From Clostridiales bacterium (lineage in GTDB: Bacteria; Bacillota; Clostridia; Oscillospirales; Acutalibacteraceae), in the NCBI GenBank assembly GCA_021202245.1, contig JAJQDK010000013.1, positions 1-20,003 on the forward strand: DNA of 20,003 nt, given 5' to 3'. A program made the translations under genes and the position numbers. This document shows, piece by piece, positions 1 to 6,974 of this stretch (position 1 is its first letter; the number at the start of each line of letters is the position of its first letter). A model generated the notes under the pieces. It worked only from the letters and a program-made list of their open reading frames with translations. It ran no database searches and was not told the DNA's origin.

Positions 1-142
1 TGACGGGCTGAGAGCTGCTTTGCAGATTATCCTCCGCCCGAATGGGTTGGCTGTTGCTTTGCTGCAACGGTTCGGGAGCCTTTTCGCCGCACTCGGGGCA
101 AAATTTTCCGTTGAATTCATTTCCGCACTTTTGACATTTCAT
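1..142 (-). CDS. Zinc-ribbon protein, N-terminal part only (runs off the window)
   Basis: Only the first 47 codons are visible; the gene continues past the left edge. The start ATG is at 142, preceded by a clear GGAGG ribosome binding site seven bases upstream. The N-terminus has a CxxC (C3, C6) and a second CPEC knuckle (C15, C18), the usual short zinc ribbon that opens many Firmicutes membrane or regulatory proteins (zinc_ribbon_2 type). A polar Gln/Ser-rich linker follows. The ribbon alone does not give a function: such proteins usually have membrane segments or another domain further on, which lies outside the window. A candidate promoter and a 5' leader hairpin lie between it and the exonuclease gene. 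Confidence 0.75.
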   Translation of the reverse strand, partial: MKCQKCGNEFNGKFCPECGEKAPEPLQQSNSQPIRAEDNLQSSSQPV

Positions 143-189
143 AGAATTTCCTCCAATTGCAAACGCTTTTTCGTCTGCGTAAAATAATA

Positions 190-222
190 GGCAACACCGC
201 ACAAAGTTTGATTGGTGTTACC
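190..222 (-). promoter_or_regulatory. Leader hairpin upstream of the zinc-ribbon gene
   Basis: In minus-strand RNA, GGTAACACC can pair with GGTGTTGCC (nine pairs, one G-U) around a 15-nt loop, followed by a U-rich stretch. It lies between the candidate promoter (226-254) and the start at 142, so it could be a leader structure or attenuator. If that promoter call is wrong, it could instead serve as a weak terminator for the exonuclease gene. Confidence 0.35.
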
Positions 223-225
223 GTA

Positions 226-254
226 ATTTTAATATAAGATTTCTGTGAATTCAA
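226..254 (-). promoter_or_regulatory. Candidate sigma-A promoter for the zinc-ribbon gene
   Basis: On the minus strand, TTGAAT (254-249) and TAAAAT (231-226) are separated by 17 bp. The -10 is imperfect, so this is only a plausible promoter. It would give a leader of roughly 75 nt. Confidence 0.4.
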
Positions 255-319
255 TAGAGTTGCCCTGAGGTGTCGGTTTTTTTCGACAGCTCTCGCCTAT
301 TTTTTTACGAAAATGCAAG

Positions 320-1078
320 TTAAAAATCAACAACAAGCTCTACGGGGCAATGGTCGGAGCCGAAAACCTCGGTGTGAATGTCCGCACTCCTGAGCTTGTC
401 CTTAAGACCGGCTGAGGCAATAAAATAGTCAATTCTCCATCCTGCGTTCTTTTCACGAGCCTTAAAACGATATGACCACCACGAATACACTCCGGTTGTG
501 TCGGGATAAAAAAAGCGGTAGGTGTCAATAAAGCCGTCGTCTAAAAGAGCGGTCATCTTACCTCTTTCTTCGTCGGTAAAGCCTGCGTTTTTTCGGTTGG
601 TTTTTGGATTTTTTAAATCAATTTCCGTGTGGGCTACATTTAAATCTCCGCACATAATAACGGGTTTATTCTCTTCAAGCTTTTTCAGATAAGCTCTGAA
701 ATCGTCCTCCCACCTCATTCTGTAGTCAAGACGTCTGAGCTCATTTTGAGAATTAGGCGTATAGCACGTCACAGCGTAATAATCCTCAAACTCTGCGGTA
801 ATCACCCTGCCCTCACGGTCGTGCTCCTCAATGCCTATTCCGTAATTTACGGAAAGAGGCTCCTCCTTGGTAAACATTGCCGTGCCCGAATAGCCCTTTT
901 TCTCGGCGTAATTCCAATATTGATGATATCCGTTCAGCTCAAGGTCAATCTGCCCCTGCTGCAGCTTTGTTTCCTGAAGGCAAAATATATCGGCATCAGC
1001 TTCCTTGAAAAAATCGAGAAATCCCTTGGTAACGCAGGCACGCAATCCGTTCACGTTCCATGAAATCATCTTTTTCAT
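320..1078 (-). CDS. xth: Exodeoxyribonuclease III / AP endonuclease (XthA family)
   Basis: A 252-residue member of the endonuclease/exonuclease/phosphatase fold, the usual length for ExoIII. It acts in cytoplasmic base-excision repair, cutting 5' of abasic sites and trimming 3' ends. Visible catalytic motifs are WNVNGLRA (7-14), LQETK with metal-binding E36, GDLNV (144-148; D145, N147), the long LKNPKTNRKNAGFTDEER loop (155-172), WWSYR (200-204), RIDYF (215-219; D217) and the terminal SDHCPV (241-246; D242-H243 dyad). The ATG at 1078 is preceded by GGAGTG at a good distance. It has its own strong promoter (1140-1168), so it is not part of the acyl-ligase operon upstream. Nothing looks broken. 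Confidence 0.95.
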   Translation of the reverse strand: MKKMISWNVNGLRACVTKGFLDFFKEADADIFCLQETKLQQGQIDLELNGYHQYWNYAEKKGYSGTAMFTKEEPLSVNYGIGIEEHDREGRVITAEFEDYYAVTCYTPNSQNELRRLDYRMRWEDDFRAYLKKLEENKPVIMCGDLNVAHTEIDLKNPKTNRKNAGFTDEERGKMTALLDDGFIDTYRFFYPDTTGVYSWWSYRFKAREKNAGWRIDYFIASAGLKDKLRSADIHTEVFGSDHCPVELVVDF

Positions 1079-1139
1079 CTTATCACTCCGTTTTCTGTTT
1101 TGTCGTTTGCACGTTCGCAGTAGATATGCTGCTCTAAAT

Positions 1140-1168
1140 ACTATAATCCATTGCCGCCGTTATGTCAA
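1140..1168 (-). promoter_or_regulatory. Strong sigma-A promoter of the exonuclease III gene
   Basis: On the minus strand there is a consensus TTGACA (1168-1163), a 17-bp spacer, then TATAGT (1145-1140). It lies just downstream of the terminator of the acyl-ligase operon and drives xth alone. Confidence 0.8.
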
Positions 1169-1172
1169 ACAT

Positions 1173-1203
1173 AAAAACGGTGCGTCTTATACAAGGTGCA
1201 CCG
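1173..1203 (-). terminator. Rho-independent terminator of the acyl-ligase operon
   Basis: On the minus strand CGGTGC pairs with GCACCG and is followed by TTTTT. It begins seven bases after the ligase stop codon, marking the end of the SCP2-hydrolase-condensation-ACP-ligase operon. Confidence 0.75.
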
Positions 1204-1209
1204 CTGATT

Positions 1210-2718
1210 TTAATATCTCTTAATCTTTTTTGACGGAGTTTTATCAAACTCGGTTTCACGTATTTTCAGGCTGTAAACCTTTTTGTAGGGCGGAACGGTA
1301 AGATTATATTCGTCAATAATTTTTTGCAGCTCCGATGAAATGTCGGCAATTTCCTTCCTTTGAGCATACTCAAAATCGGGGAAAATTTCAGCTTGAATAA
1401 CGCCCTCGCTGTCCCTTACAAGAATTTCCTGCACAAGACGGGTTTCGGCTAATTTATTTTCGATTTCCTCGGGAGAAACATTCTCTCCGTTTTTGGTGAT
1501 AATCAGATTTTTCTTTCTGCCGGTCAAAAACACATAGCCGTCGTCGTCCACATAGCCTATATCGCCGGTAGCAAGCCAGCCGTCCTTAAGGGCTTCGGAG
1601 GTTTCCTTAGGCATATTGTAATAGCCCGCCATTACGCTGCTGCCGCGCACATAAAGCTCCTCGTCAACAACCTTGGCTTCGCAGTTGGGCATAAGACGGC
1701 CGACAGAGGTCTTTTTGATTTTCCAGCTGAGATTGGTGCTGATTACAGGGGAACATTCTGTCATTCCGTAGCCTTGAAGTATTGTTATTCCGTACCTTCG
1801 GAATAAATCAAAAAGCGCAGGATTTAAATATGCGCCGCCGCTGCAAATTGTGTGAAGCTGTTCGCCGAACACTTCTTTTTTTACAAGCTCGGGAGGCAGT
1901 CCCGCTGCATCTTCAAGCTTTTTGGCAAGCGTTTCAATCATAAGCGGAACCATAAGAATCATCTCGGGCTTGAAAAGCTTAATATTCTTTGTAATACGCA
2001 TAATCGAGTCGTTTATGCAGATAATGCTGCCGAGTGAAATGCCCTTTAGAATGTCCATACTGAGGCAATATGCGTGGTGTATGGGCAAAACAGAAAGAAT
2101 AACCGTTCTCGGCGGAATTTTCATATCAAGGCAGGTTGCGTTTTCAGCTAAATTACGCTGCGTGAGCATAACGCCCTTGCTTTTTCCGGTGGTGCCTGAG
2201 GTAAACATAATCGTACAAAGGCTGTCAGGCTCAGGGGTGAAATCAAACTCTCCCACGTTTTCCTTTATAAGCTGCCAAAACGAAAGGAAGCCGTCGCCGC
2301 TCTCTTCTCTTTGCATAGATATAACATATTTCAGCTTGGGACATTTCTGCTTTACAACGGCAGCAACGTCGCGTCTGATTTCATCAAGGACAAGCACCGT
2401 GACGTCAGCACGGTCGATGAGGTCGCACATTTCATCTGCGGGCAGGGACACGTCAAGCGGTACTGCCACGCTTCCGCTGTTGACAATGCCGAAATATGCG
2501 GTGAGCCACTCGTAGGAGGTCATTCCCGTCAAAGCAATATGATTTCCCTGTTCGCCCAAATTTTTGAGAGCGAGTGAAAAGCCCTCGCTGTCATTTTTGA
2601 GCTGAGTGTAGGACTTTGCTTCAACCGTATCCTTATTCAGCTTATATCTTACGGCATCTTCATTGCCGAAGCTCTGCTCCGACTGAAGCAAAATCTCTCG
2701 AATTGTACTGCAAACCAT
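1210..2718 (-). CDS. AMP-forming acyl ligase (ANL superfamily; acyl-CoA/acyl-ACP synthetase-like)
   Basis: A 502-residue adenylate-forming enzyme. Motifs in order: P-loop TSGTTGKSKG (173-182), GYGMTECS (316-323), TGDIGYVD (384-391), GRKKNLI (400-406), NGENVSPEEIE (410-420) and the C-terminal TPSKKIKR with the A10 lysine near K498. The enzyme should activate a carboxylic acid as its AMP ester and pass it to a thiol. The gene directly before it encodes a carrier protein (16-nt gap), so the likely acceptor is that protein's phosphopantetheine rather than CoA. Fatty versus amino acid substrate cannot be read by eye; the lack of other NRPS domains and the SCP2 and hydrolase neighbours favour an acyl substrate. 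The start at 2718 has AAGGAG eight bases upstream. It is last in the operon, before a terminator. Confidence 0.85.
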   Translation of the reverse strand: MVCSTIREILLQSEQSFGNEDAVRYKLNKDTVEAKSYTQLKNDSEGFSLALKNLGEQGNHIALTGMTSYEWLTAYFGIVNSGSVAVPLDVSLPADEMCDLIDRADVTVLVLDEIRRDVAAVVKQKCPKLKYVISMQREESGDGFLSFWQLIKENVGEFDFTPEPDSLCTIMFTSGTTGKSKGVMLTQRNLAENATCLDMKIPPRTVILSVLPIHHAYCLSMDILKGISLGSIICINDSIMRITKNIKLFKPEMILMVPLMIETLAKKLEDAAGLPPELVKKEVFGEQLHTICSGGAYLNPALFDLFRRYGITILQGYGMTECSPVISTNLSWKIKKTSVGRLMPNCEAKVVDEELYVRGSSVMAGYYNMPKETSEALKDGWLATGDIGYVDDDGYVFLTGRKKNLIITKNGENVSPEEIENKLAETRLVQEILVRDSEGVIQAEIFPDFEYAQRKEIADISSELQKIIDEYNLTVPPYKKVYSLKIRETEFDKTPSKKIKRY

Positions 2719-2734
2719 AGTTCGGACTCCTTAT

Positions 2735-2968
2735 TTATTTTTCTGCAAGCAATTTTTCAAAATACTCGGCAGCCTCGCCCACTGTGCGGATATCAATGGC
2801 AGCCATCTGGTCTATTTCAATGTCAAACTCGTCCTCAATTTCTCCGAGCATACTCATAAAATCAAAGGAATTAAAGCCCAAATCCTCAACAAAGCGTGCT
2901 TCGGGCACTACTGCGCTCGGTTCAACCTCAACATAATTGCAAATTATTTTAACTAATTTATCAAACAT
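2735..2968 (-). CDS. Stand-alone acyl carrier protein
   Basis: A 77-residue acidic four-helix carrier protein, the normal ACP length. The 4'-phosphopantetheine serine is S34 in DLGFNSFDF (29-37), where fatty-acid ACPs have GADSLD; the GFNSFD variant and the flanking MSMLGEIEDEFDIEI helix suit a dedicated rather than a housekeeping ACP. No fab genes are nearby. It sits between a condensation-domain gene and an acyl ligase, so it probably shuttles the activated acyl group from ligase to condensation enzyme. GAGAGGG precedes the ATG. No phosphopantetheinyl transferase is visible here, so a housekeeping one must load it. Confidence 0.9.
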   Translation of the reverse strand: MFDKLVKIICNYVEVEPSAVVPEARFVEDLGFNSFDFMSMLGEIEDEFDIEIDQMAAIDIRTVGEAAEYFEKLLAEK

Positions 2969-3001
2969 ATATGTCCCTCTCTTTATGTAAATTTATTTGT
3001 T

Positions 3002-3095
3002 CCGAATCCGCCGATAAAGCAAACGGGGCGTGAAATTTCATCGGTACATTTGCAGCCCGTACAAAGGCTGCGCTGACCGAAAGGCCTTGATTCGG
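3002..3095 (-). other. Possible structured intercistronic RNA element
   Basis: The 138-nt gap between the condensation gene and the ACP gene is the longest in this operon and holds nested complementary segments. An outer CCGAATC/GATTCGG pair (3002-3008 with 3089-3095) encloses CCGAT/ATCGG (3011-3015 with 3040-3044) and GCAGCC/GGCTGC (3052-3057 with 3066-3071, 8-nt loop). Alternative pairings exist (CCGAA with TTCGG near 3080). It could tune ACP expression or mRNA processing. No known riboswitch was recognised. Confidence 0.35.
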
Positions 3096-3106
3096 CGGCA
3101 TAGTTA

Positions 3107-4507
3107 TCAGATAAGCTTAATTATATCGCCTACCGACAAATCGGGGTTTTCAATTCCCTTGAACATAATTTTGCACACATAGTAGTACATAAATTCAAGC
3201 TGTTCCCTTGAAACTGCCTTTATCTGATGCTCAAAGCTGAAATCAAGTCCGTTATCATCGGGGCGGTGCATTACAGTAAGATACATACCCTGTGTTGTGG
3301 CGCCGTTGGGATACCACTTGGTTTTGTAGTGAATATCGCCGAGCTTGTCAAGTCCGTTATCCTTGAGCGTAAGGGGCTGATATGTAAGCGACATAGGCTC
3401 ATATGTGCAGCCTCTCTCGGTGCCGTAAACCTTCGTGCGGTACGCAAAATAGTCCACGGGGTCATAATTTGCGTGGCAGAAAAGCTCGTTTTGATGGTCA
3501 CGGATTTTATAAATGCCGTCGATAAACGACATATCTTCCTCAATTATTACACGCATGGGGAAGGAATGAATCCTTGTGCCGCCCGATTTCTTTTCCTTGA
3601 GCGTTGCGCGTCTTGCTATTGCCGAATTTATTGAAACGTCGTTGCATCCGTTCATTTTGTGGAAATATGTATGCAAGCCCATAATTAAGAGGCAGATAAG
3701 AGAAATGTGGTTTTCCTCGCAAAAGTCCATAAGGCGCTTTGTGGGCTCTTCCTCAAGATGAAAAATGTCAAGCGCAGAATCTACCGAATCCGAGGTGTTA
3801 AACACTGCTCTTGCGTTAGGATTGCCGGAGCGTTTTCTTTGAGCTTCAAGCTTTTCGGTGCCGTCAATTCCGTTGTAAATAGGCTCCGATGTTTCAATGA
3901 GCTTGTGGAAAAACTCAATATCTCTTTCCTTTGCCTTGCTTCCTGCCTCATAGGCAAGATCCTTTTCTACCTGTTCAATATAGGAAGCCATATCCTTGGG
4001 ATAAGGAATATCCTCATACATTGTATTGCAGTAAAGCTCGATAATATCCTTTAAGAAGCATATGAGCGACTGTGCGTCCATAATGAAATGGTCAACCAGA
4101 AGATAAACTCCGCTGTAGCCGTCGGGCATTTTAATCATAACAATTCTGCTCAGTGGAGAATCAAAGCGTTCAAAGGGAATCTCTGTCCAGCTTTGCATAA
4201 CGCTCTCTGCTTCCTCCATGGTCCTGTCGGTAAAATCGACAAATTCAATGTCACGGTCGTCCTTTTCAACGACGTACTGATACCAGGTGCCGTCCCCGTC
4301 CTCGGCAAAACGAATACGCATTGATTCACAACGCTCATAAGCCTTGTGGATTGACTGTTTGAGCACGTCAAAATCAAGCTCCGTTTCTATGGTCAGACTT
4401 GTACCTATGTTTACGACCTGCTTTTTGGGGCAAAAATTCAAATAAAATTGATGAAATCTTTGCGCAGCGGTGAGCGGATAAGTCTTATATCCGTTTCTTG
4501 TTTCCAT
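3107..4507 (-). CDS. Stand-alone condensation-domain acyltransferase (NRPS C-domain / PapA / WS-DGAT superfamily)
   Basis: A 466-residue single-domain protein of about the size of one NRPS condensation domain. The N-terminal YPLTAAQRFHQ (10-20) is the C1-like opening. The HHxxxDG active site appears as VDHFIMDAQS: D139, H140 and D144, so the general-base second His is kept and the first His is Asp. The family joins a carrier-bound acyl group to an amine or alcohol. With the ligase and ACP downstream it would be the coupling enzyme; the acceptor is unknown. A TTG start at 4555 is possible, but the ATG at 4507 has GAGGT seven bases upstream and the domain homology starts just after it. The stretch before the start contains a dispersed repeat. 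Confidence 0.8.
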   Translation of the reverse strand: METRNGYKTYPLTAAQRFHQFYLNFCPKKQVVNIGTSLTIETELDFDVLKQSIHKAYERCESMRIRFAEDGDGTWYQYVVEKDDRDIEFVDFTDRTMEEAESVMQSWTEIPFERFDSPLSRIVMIKMPDGYSGVYLLVDHFIMDAQSLICFLKDIIELYCNTMYEDIPYPKDMASYIEQVEKDLAYEAGSKAKERDIEFFHKLIETSEPIYNGIDGTEKLEAQRKRSGNPNARAVFNTSDSVDSALDIFHLEEEPTKRLMDFCEENHISLICLLIMGLHTYFHKMNGCNDVSINSAIARRATLKEKKSGGTRIHSFPMRVIIEEDMSFIDGIYKIRDHQNELFCHANYDPVDYFAYRTKVYGTERGCTYEPMSLTYQPLTLKDNGLDKLGDIHYKTKWYPNGATTQGMYLTVMHRPDDNGLDFSFEHQIKAVSREQLEFMYYYVCKIMFKGIENPDLSVGDIIKLI

Positions 4508-4540
4508 AATATTGACCTCACTTTCTGTCTGCCCGCAAAT

Positions 4541-4593
4541 TTTTACTCGGAGCAAAGCCCGATGTGGGCTCGCTTAAGATTAGCGATAGGTTA
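4541..4593. repeat. Dispersed intergenic repeat, copy A
   Basis: Reads ACTCGGAGCAAAG, CCGATGT, GCTCGCTTAAGATT, GCG, ATAGGTTA with few differences from 16291-16344. It fills the gap between the hydrolase and condensation genes. Inside it AGCCC/GGGCT can form a short hairpin, and just beyond it CTGTCT/AGACAG (4602-4624) can form another. A degenerate copy lies at 14962-15007. No coding potential is seen. Confidence 0.7.
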
Positions 4594-4633
4594 AAGCCGT
4601 CCTGTCTGCGGGCCGATAAGACAGCGTTTGGGG

Positions 4634-5575
4634 CTATGCAATGACATTTGCCGTAAAATCATCAAGAGCCTTTTCATAGGATTCGGTGTCCTTGTAGTAG
4701 CTCTCTGCGTGACTTGCGCCCTCGATGATGAGCTTTTTGGCTTCGGAAGCGCAGTTTTCATAGATTTCATCACACATACTGCACGGAACAAAGGTATCAG
4801 CCGAGCCGTGAATCAGCAAAATAGGGATTTTTGCCTTTCTGACCTCCCGTGCCGAATTGCACTCGTCCATACCGTAGCCGGCTTTTCTTTTGTTTACCCA
4901 ATCGGAAATTTGAATTACCGGAAACGCCGGCAAATGATACATAGACCGGAGAACGTGCGTAAACACATATTTCGGCGAGGTGAAGGCGCAATCGGAAATT
5001 ATACCCTTGACCTGCTTCGGAACGTCAAGGCCGCTTGTCATAAGAACAGTGGCGGCACCCATTGAGGTTCCGTGCAAAAGAAGCTGAACATCGCTGCCGC
5101 ACCTGCCGATTATATAATCAATCCAACCGAGCGCGTCCATTCTGTCAAGACAGCCGAAGCCTACATACTCTCCCTCGCTCTCGCCGTGCGCTCTTTCGTC
5201 AACAAGAAGCATACTGTAGCCGTTTTTGAAATAATAGCCCGAAAGTGCTATATAATCCTGCATACCCTTGCTTGTGTAGCCGTGAAAGCAGATTACAAGC
5301 TTTTTTTCATCGCCCACGGGAAAATACGTGGCGTGAAGCCTTAAGCCGTCCTTGGATTTGATGTAAACATCCTCATGCTTTTGGGCAAGCATATAGCTTT
5401 TTCGCTCTTCAATAAACGGTATATAGGCGTTCCAATCAGTACCCGCCATTTTCATTGTACGCTCGGTTTTGGCTTTGCTGCGTTTCATAGTGCGGCGATA
5501 AAAATAAGCGGACTCCGCAGCCGTTGCGGCGGCGGCAGCAACCAAGACTGCGGCTCCTATAATAATACCTTTCAT
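4634..5575 (-). CDS. Membrane-anchored alpha/beta hydrolase
   Basis: A 313-residue serine hydrolase. Residues 3-24 (IIIGAAVLVAAAAATAAESA) form an N-terminal membrane anchor or uncleaved signal, followed by a basic stretch (RRTMKRSKAK), so the topology rule puts the catalytic domain outside if the basic end stays in; this is uncertain. The oxyanion turn is CFHGY (96-100), the nucleophile elbow GTSMG (169-173, S171), the acid D260 in HGSAD, and the base H289 in GASHAE. The family includes esterases, thioesterases and acylaminoacyl hydrolases. As second gene of the operon, 21 nt after the SCP2-like gene, it could release or trim the acylated product. Substrate unknown. AAAGGA precedes the ATG. 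Confidence 0.85.
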   Translation of the reverse strand: MKGIIIGAAVLVAAAAATAAESAYFYRRTMKRSKAKTERTMKMAGTDWNAYIPFIEERKSYMLAQKHEDVYIKSKDGLRLHATYFPVGDEKKLVICFHGYTSKGMQDYIALSGYYFKNGYSMLLVDERAHGESEGEYVGFGCLDRMDALGWIDYIIGRCGSDVQLLLHGTSMGAATVLMTSGLDVPKQVKGIISDCAFTSPKYVFTHVLRSMYHLPAFPVIQISDWVNKRKAGYGMDECNSAREVRKAKIPILLIHGSADTFVPCSMCDEIYENCASEAKKLIIEGASHAESYYKDTESYEKALDDFTANVIA

Positions 5576-5596
5576 TTATAAAAATCCTTTTTCGGT

Positions 5597-5926
5597 TTAT
5601 CTTTTACTGTCAACAATTTCCTTGAATCTGAGCGCCTTTTCGATGCTGCCGTCAACCTTAAGCTTTTGCAGGGTAAAGGCAAGAACGGGATCAAGCTTGC
5701 CGTCGGCAATTTTGAGCAAAACATCTGCGCTGCAAATGAACGTGACATTTCTGTCATAGTATTCATACGGTTCGATGCTGAGCTGACCGTCCTTTACCTC
5801 AACATAAAAAATGCCCTCGCCCTCGCCCGTAATGTTAAACTGAAAAGCAAGATGCTCGGATATGTCGCTCACATCGGCATTCATAAATTTAGTTTTCATT
5901 TCAGAAAACAATTCCGCATAAGTCAT
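5597..5926 (-). CDS. SCP2 sterol-binding-domain protein
   Basis: A 109-residue single-domain protein of SCP2 type. The run FNITGEGEGIFYVEVKDG (30-47), the YEYYDRNVTFICSADVLLKIADGKLDP core (54-80) and the C-terminal LKVDGSIEKALRF (89-101) match the usual hydrophobic-tunnel fold that binds acyl chains, acyl-CoA or other lipids. It is first in the operon, with GGAGGT before the ATG and a TetR-operator-flanked promoter upstream. As a lipid-binding protein, it fits an operon built around an acyl ligase and ACP, perhaps holding substrate or product. In many TetR-SCP2 pairs the ligand class is also the inducer, but that is inference here. Confidence 0.85.
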   Translation of the reverse strand: MTYAELFSEMKTKFMNADVSDISEHLAFQFNITGEGEGIFYVEVKDGQLSIEPYEYYDRNVTFICSADVLLKIADGKLDPVLAFTLQKLKVDGSIEKALRFKEIVDSKR

Positions 5927-5943
5927 AATTATTACCTCCGATT

Positions 5944-5958
5944 TCGACCGTCAGTCGA
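5944..5958. promoter_or_regulatory. TetR operator O1
   Basis: TCGACCGTCAGTCGA has perfect 5-bp arms TCGAC/GTCGA around CGTCA, typical of TetR/AcrR operators. It lies downstream of the operon -10 box and upstream of the SCP2 start. It matches O2 (5987-6001) at 13 of 15 positions. Confidence 0.7.
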
Positions 5959-5972
5959 TTTAATTCAATAAT

Positions 5973-6001
5973 AAAATACCACTTTTTCGACCGTTAGTCA
6001 A
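5973..6001 (-). promoter_or_regulatory. Promoter of the SCP2/acyl-ligase operon
   Basis: On the minus strand, TTGACT (6001-5996), 17 bp, TATTTT (5978-5973). The -35 lies inside operator O2, so a bound TetR would block polymerase. Confidence 0.7.
5987..6001. promoter_or_regulatory. TetR operator O2, over the -35 box
   Basis: TCGACCGTTAGTCAA is an imperfect copy of O1. The two sites start 43 bp apart, close to four helical turns, so two dimers would sit on the same DNA face and bracket the operon promoter. Confidence 0.7.
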
Positions 6002-6048
6002 TAAGAAAATCAAAATCAAAAAATTTATTTTTTTAACCGGATTTTTGA

Positions 6049-6078
6049 TTGATTAAGACAATGCAGATGTGGTATAAT
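6049..6078 (+). promoter_or_regulatory. Promoter of the tetR gene
   Basis: TTGATT (6049-6054), 18 bp, then an extended -10 TGGTATAAT with the consensus TATAAT at 6073-6078. It diverges from the SCP2 promoter; O2 lies about 50 bp upstream of its -35, so direct autorepression is not obvious. Confidence 0.65.
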
Positions 6079-6153
6079 AATAAAAATATACAGCTTTTGA
6101 AGTTTTGAAATTTATTCAGTGCCGATTACATCCGGCGCACCGGAGGTGTAAAA

Positions 6154-6771
6154 ATGCCGAATCAATCTAAATACAACAGAATATTGGACGCTTTGCAGGA
6201 GCTGCTTGAAAGCAAAGATATGCAGACGATTTCTGTAAGTGAGATAGCGCAGAAGGCGGGTATGGGAAAAGGAACCGTATACTATTACTTTCCGTCAAAG
6301 GACGCAATATTTGAAGCGCTGGTGGAAAAGAATTACGAAAAGCCCATAGCTACCGCAAAAAATCTGGCAAAGCAAACCAATGTGTCGCCGTTTACAAGAA
6401 TGGCGATGATTTTTCAGGCGTGCAGAGCCTCAACCTCGGAAATTCCTCATGAGGATATTCCGCAGAAATTCACAAGCGCACAGGAGCAGTCGCTGATTCA
6501 TCAAAAATATCTGCGCCATTTGATTTTTGAGCTGAAGCCGGAGCTGAGCGAAATTATTAAACAGGGAATTGACAGGGGCGAAATTCATTTTGATTATCCC
6601 GAAGCCTTAGCCGAAATTGTGCTTATCGTGCTTTCGGTAAAGCTTGACAACACGCTTATCCCCTCTTCAAGAGAGGAAATTGAGGAAACCATTGTAGGGC
6701 TGATTTCTTTGCTTGAAAAAGGAACCGACAATCCGCCCGGTTCTCTGAACTTTTTGATAACTGAGCAATAA
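6154..6771 (+). CDS. TetR/AcrR-family transcriptional regulator
   Basis: A 205-residue one-domain-plus-ligand-pocket regulator of typical TetR size. The N-terminal helix-turn-helix is visible as TISVSEIAQKAGMGKGTVYY followed by YFPSKDAIFEALV (25-57), the most conserved part of the family. The C-terminal half is all-helical and divergent, as expected for the ligand and dimer domain. It is divergent from the SCP2/acyl-ligase operon, and two near-identical palindromes in the 227-bp spacer bracket that operon's promoter, so it most likely represses it and releases on an acyl or lipid ligand. The ribosome binding site GGAGGTG lies just before the ATG. The gene ends before a shared terminator. Confidence 0.92.
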   Translation: MPNQSKYNRILDALQELLESKDMQTISVSEIAQKAGMGKGTVYYYFPSKDAIFEALVEKNYEKPIATAKNLAKQTNVSPFTRMAMIFQACRASTSEIPHEDIPQKFTSAQEQSLIHQKYLRHLIFELKPELSEIIKQGIDRGEIHFDYPEALAEIVLIVLSVKLDNTLIPSSREEIEETIVGLISLLEKGTDNPPGSLNFLITEQ

Positions 6772-6880
6772 GTATTGCAGGCGTTACCGCTTTTACATAT
6801 TTTTAATCGAAGCAAAGCAGATTTGCCTTGCCTAATCCCGCAGCAGAATTTGCGGCTTGATATAAAACGATAAACAACGA

Positions 6881-6927
6881 AAAAATCCGAACCTGAAACC
6901 TAACGGCAACAGGCTCGGACTTTTTAT
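6881..6927. terminator. Bidirectional rho-independent terminator between tetR and hydA
   Basis: TCCGAACCTG (6886-6895) pairs with CAGGCTCGGA (6910-6919) with one imperfect pair (G-U in minus-strand RNA). It is flanked by an A run on the left and TTTTT on the right, so it can end transcripts from both converging genes. The rest of 6772-6974 shows nothing else. Confidence 0.8.
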
Positions 6928-6974
6928 TATTTAGGTAGGAAGCTGTTCAATAAAGAAAGCAAAATTATAAGTAA

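Noticed and set aside
267..292. Terminator of exonuclease III at the GAGGTGTCG/CGACAGCTC hairpin
   Set aside because: The T-run lies in the loop and not after the stem on either strand, and there is a mismatch; it does not have terminator form.
1922..2515. A 197-codon plus-strand frame inside the acyl ligase gene
   Set aside because: It overlaps the ligase P-loop region on the opposite strand and shows no domain or start signal of its own.
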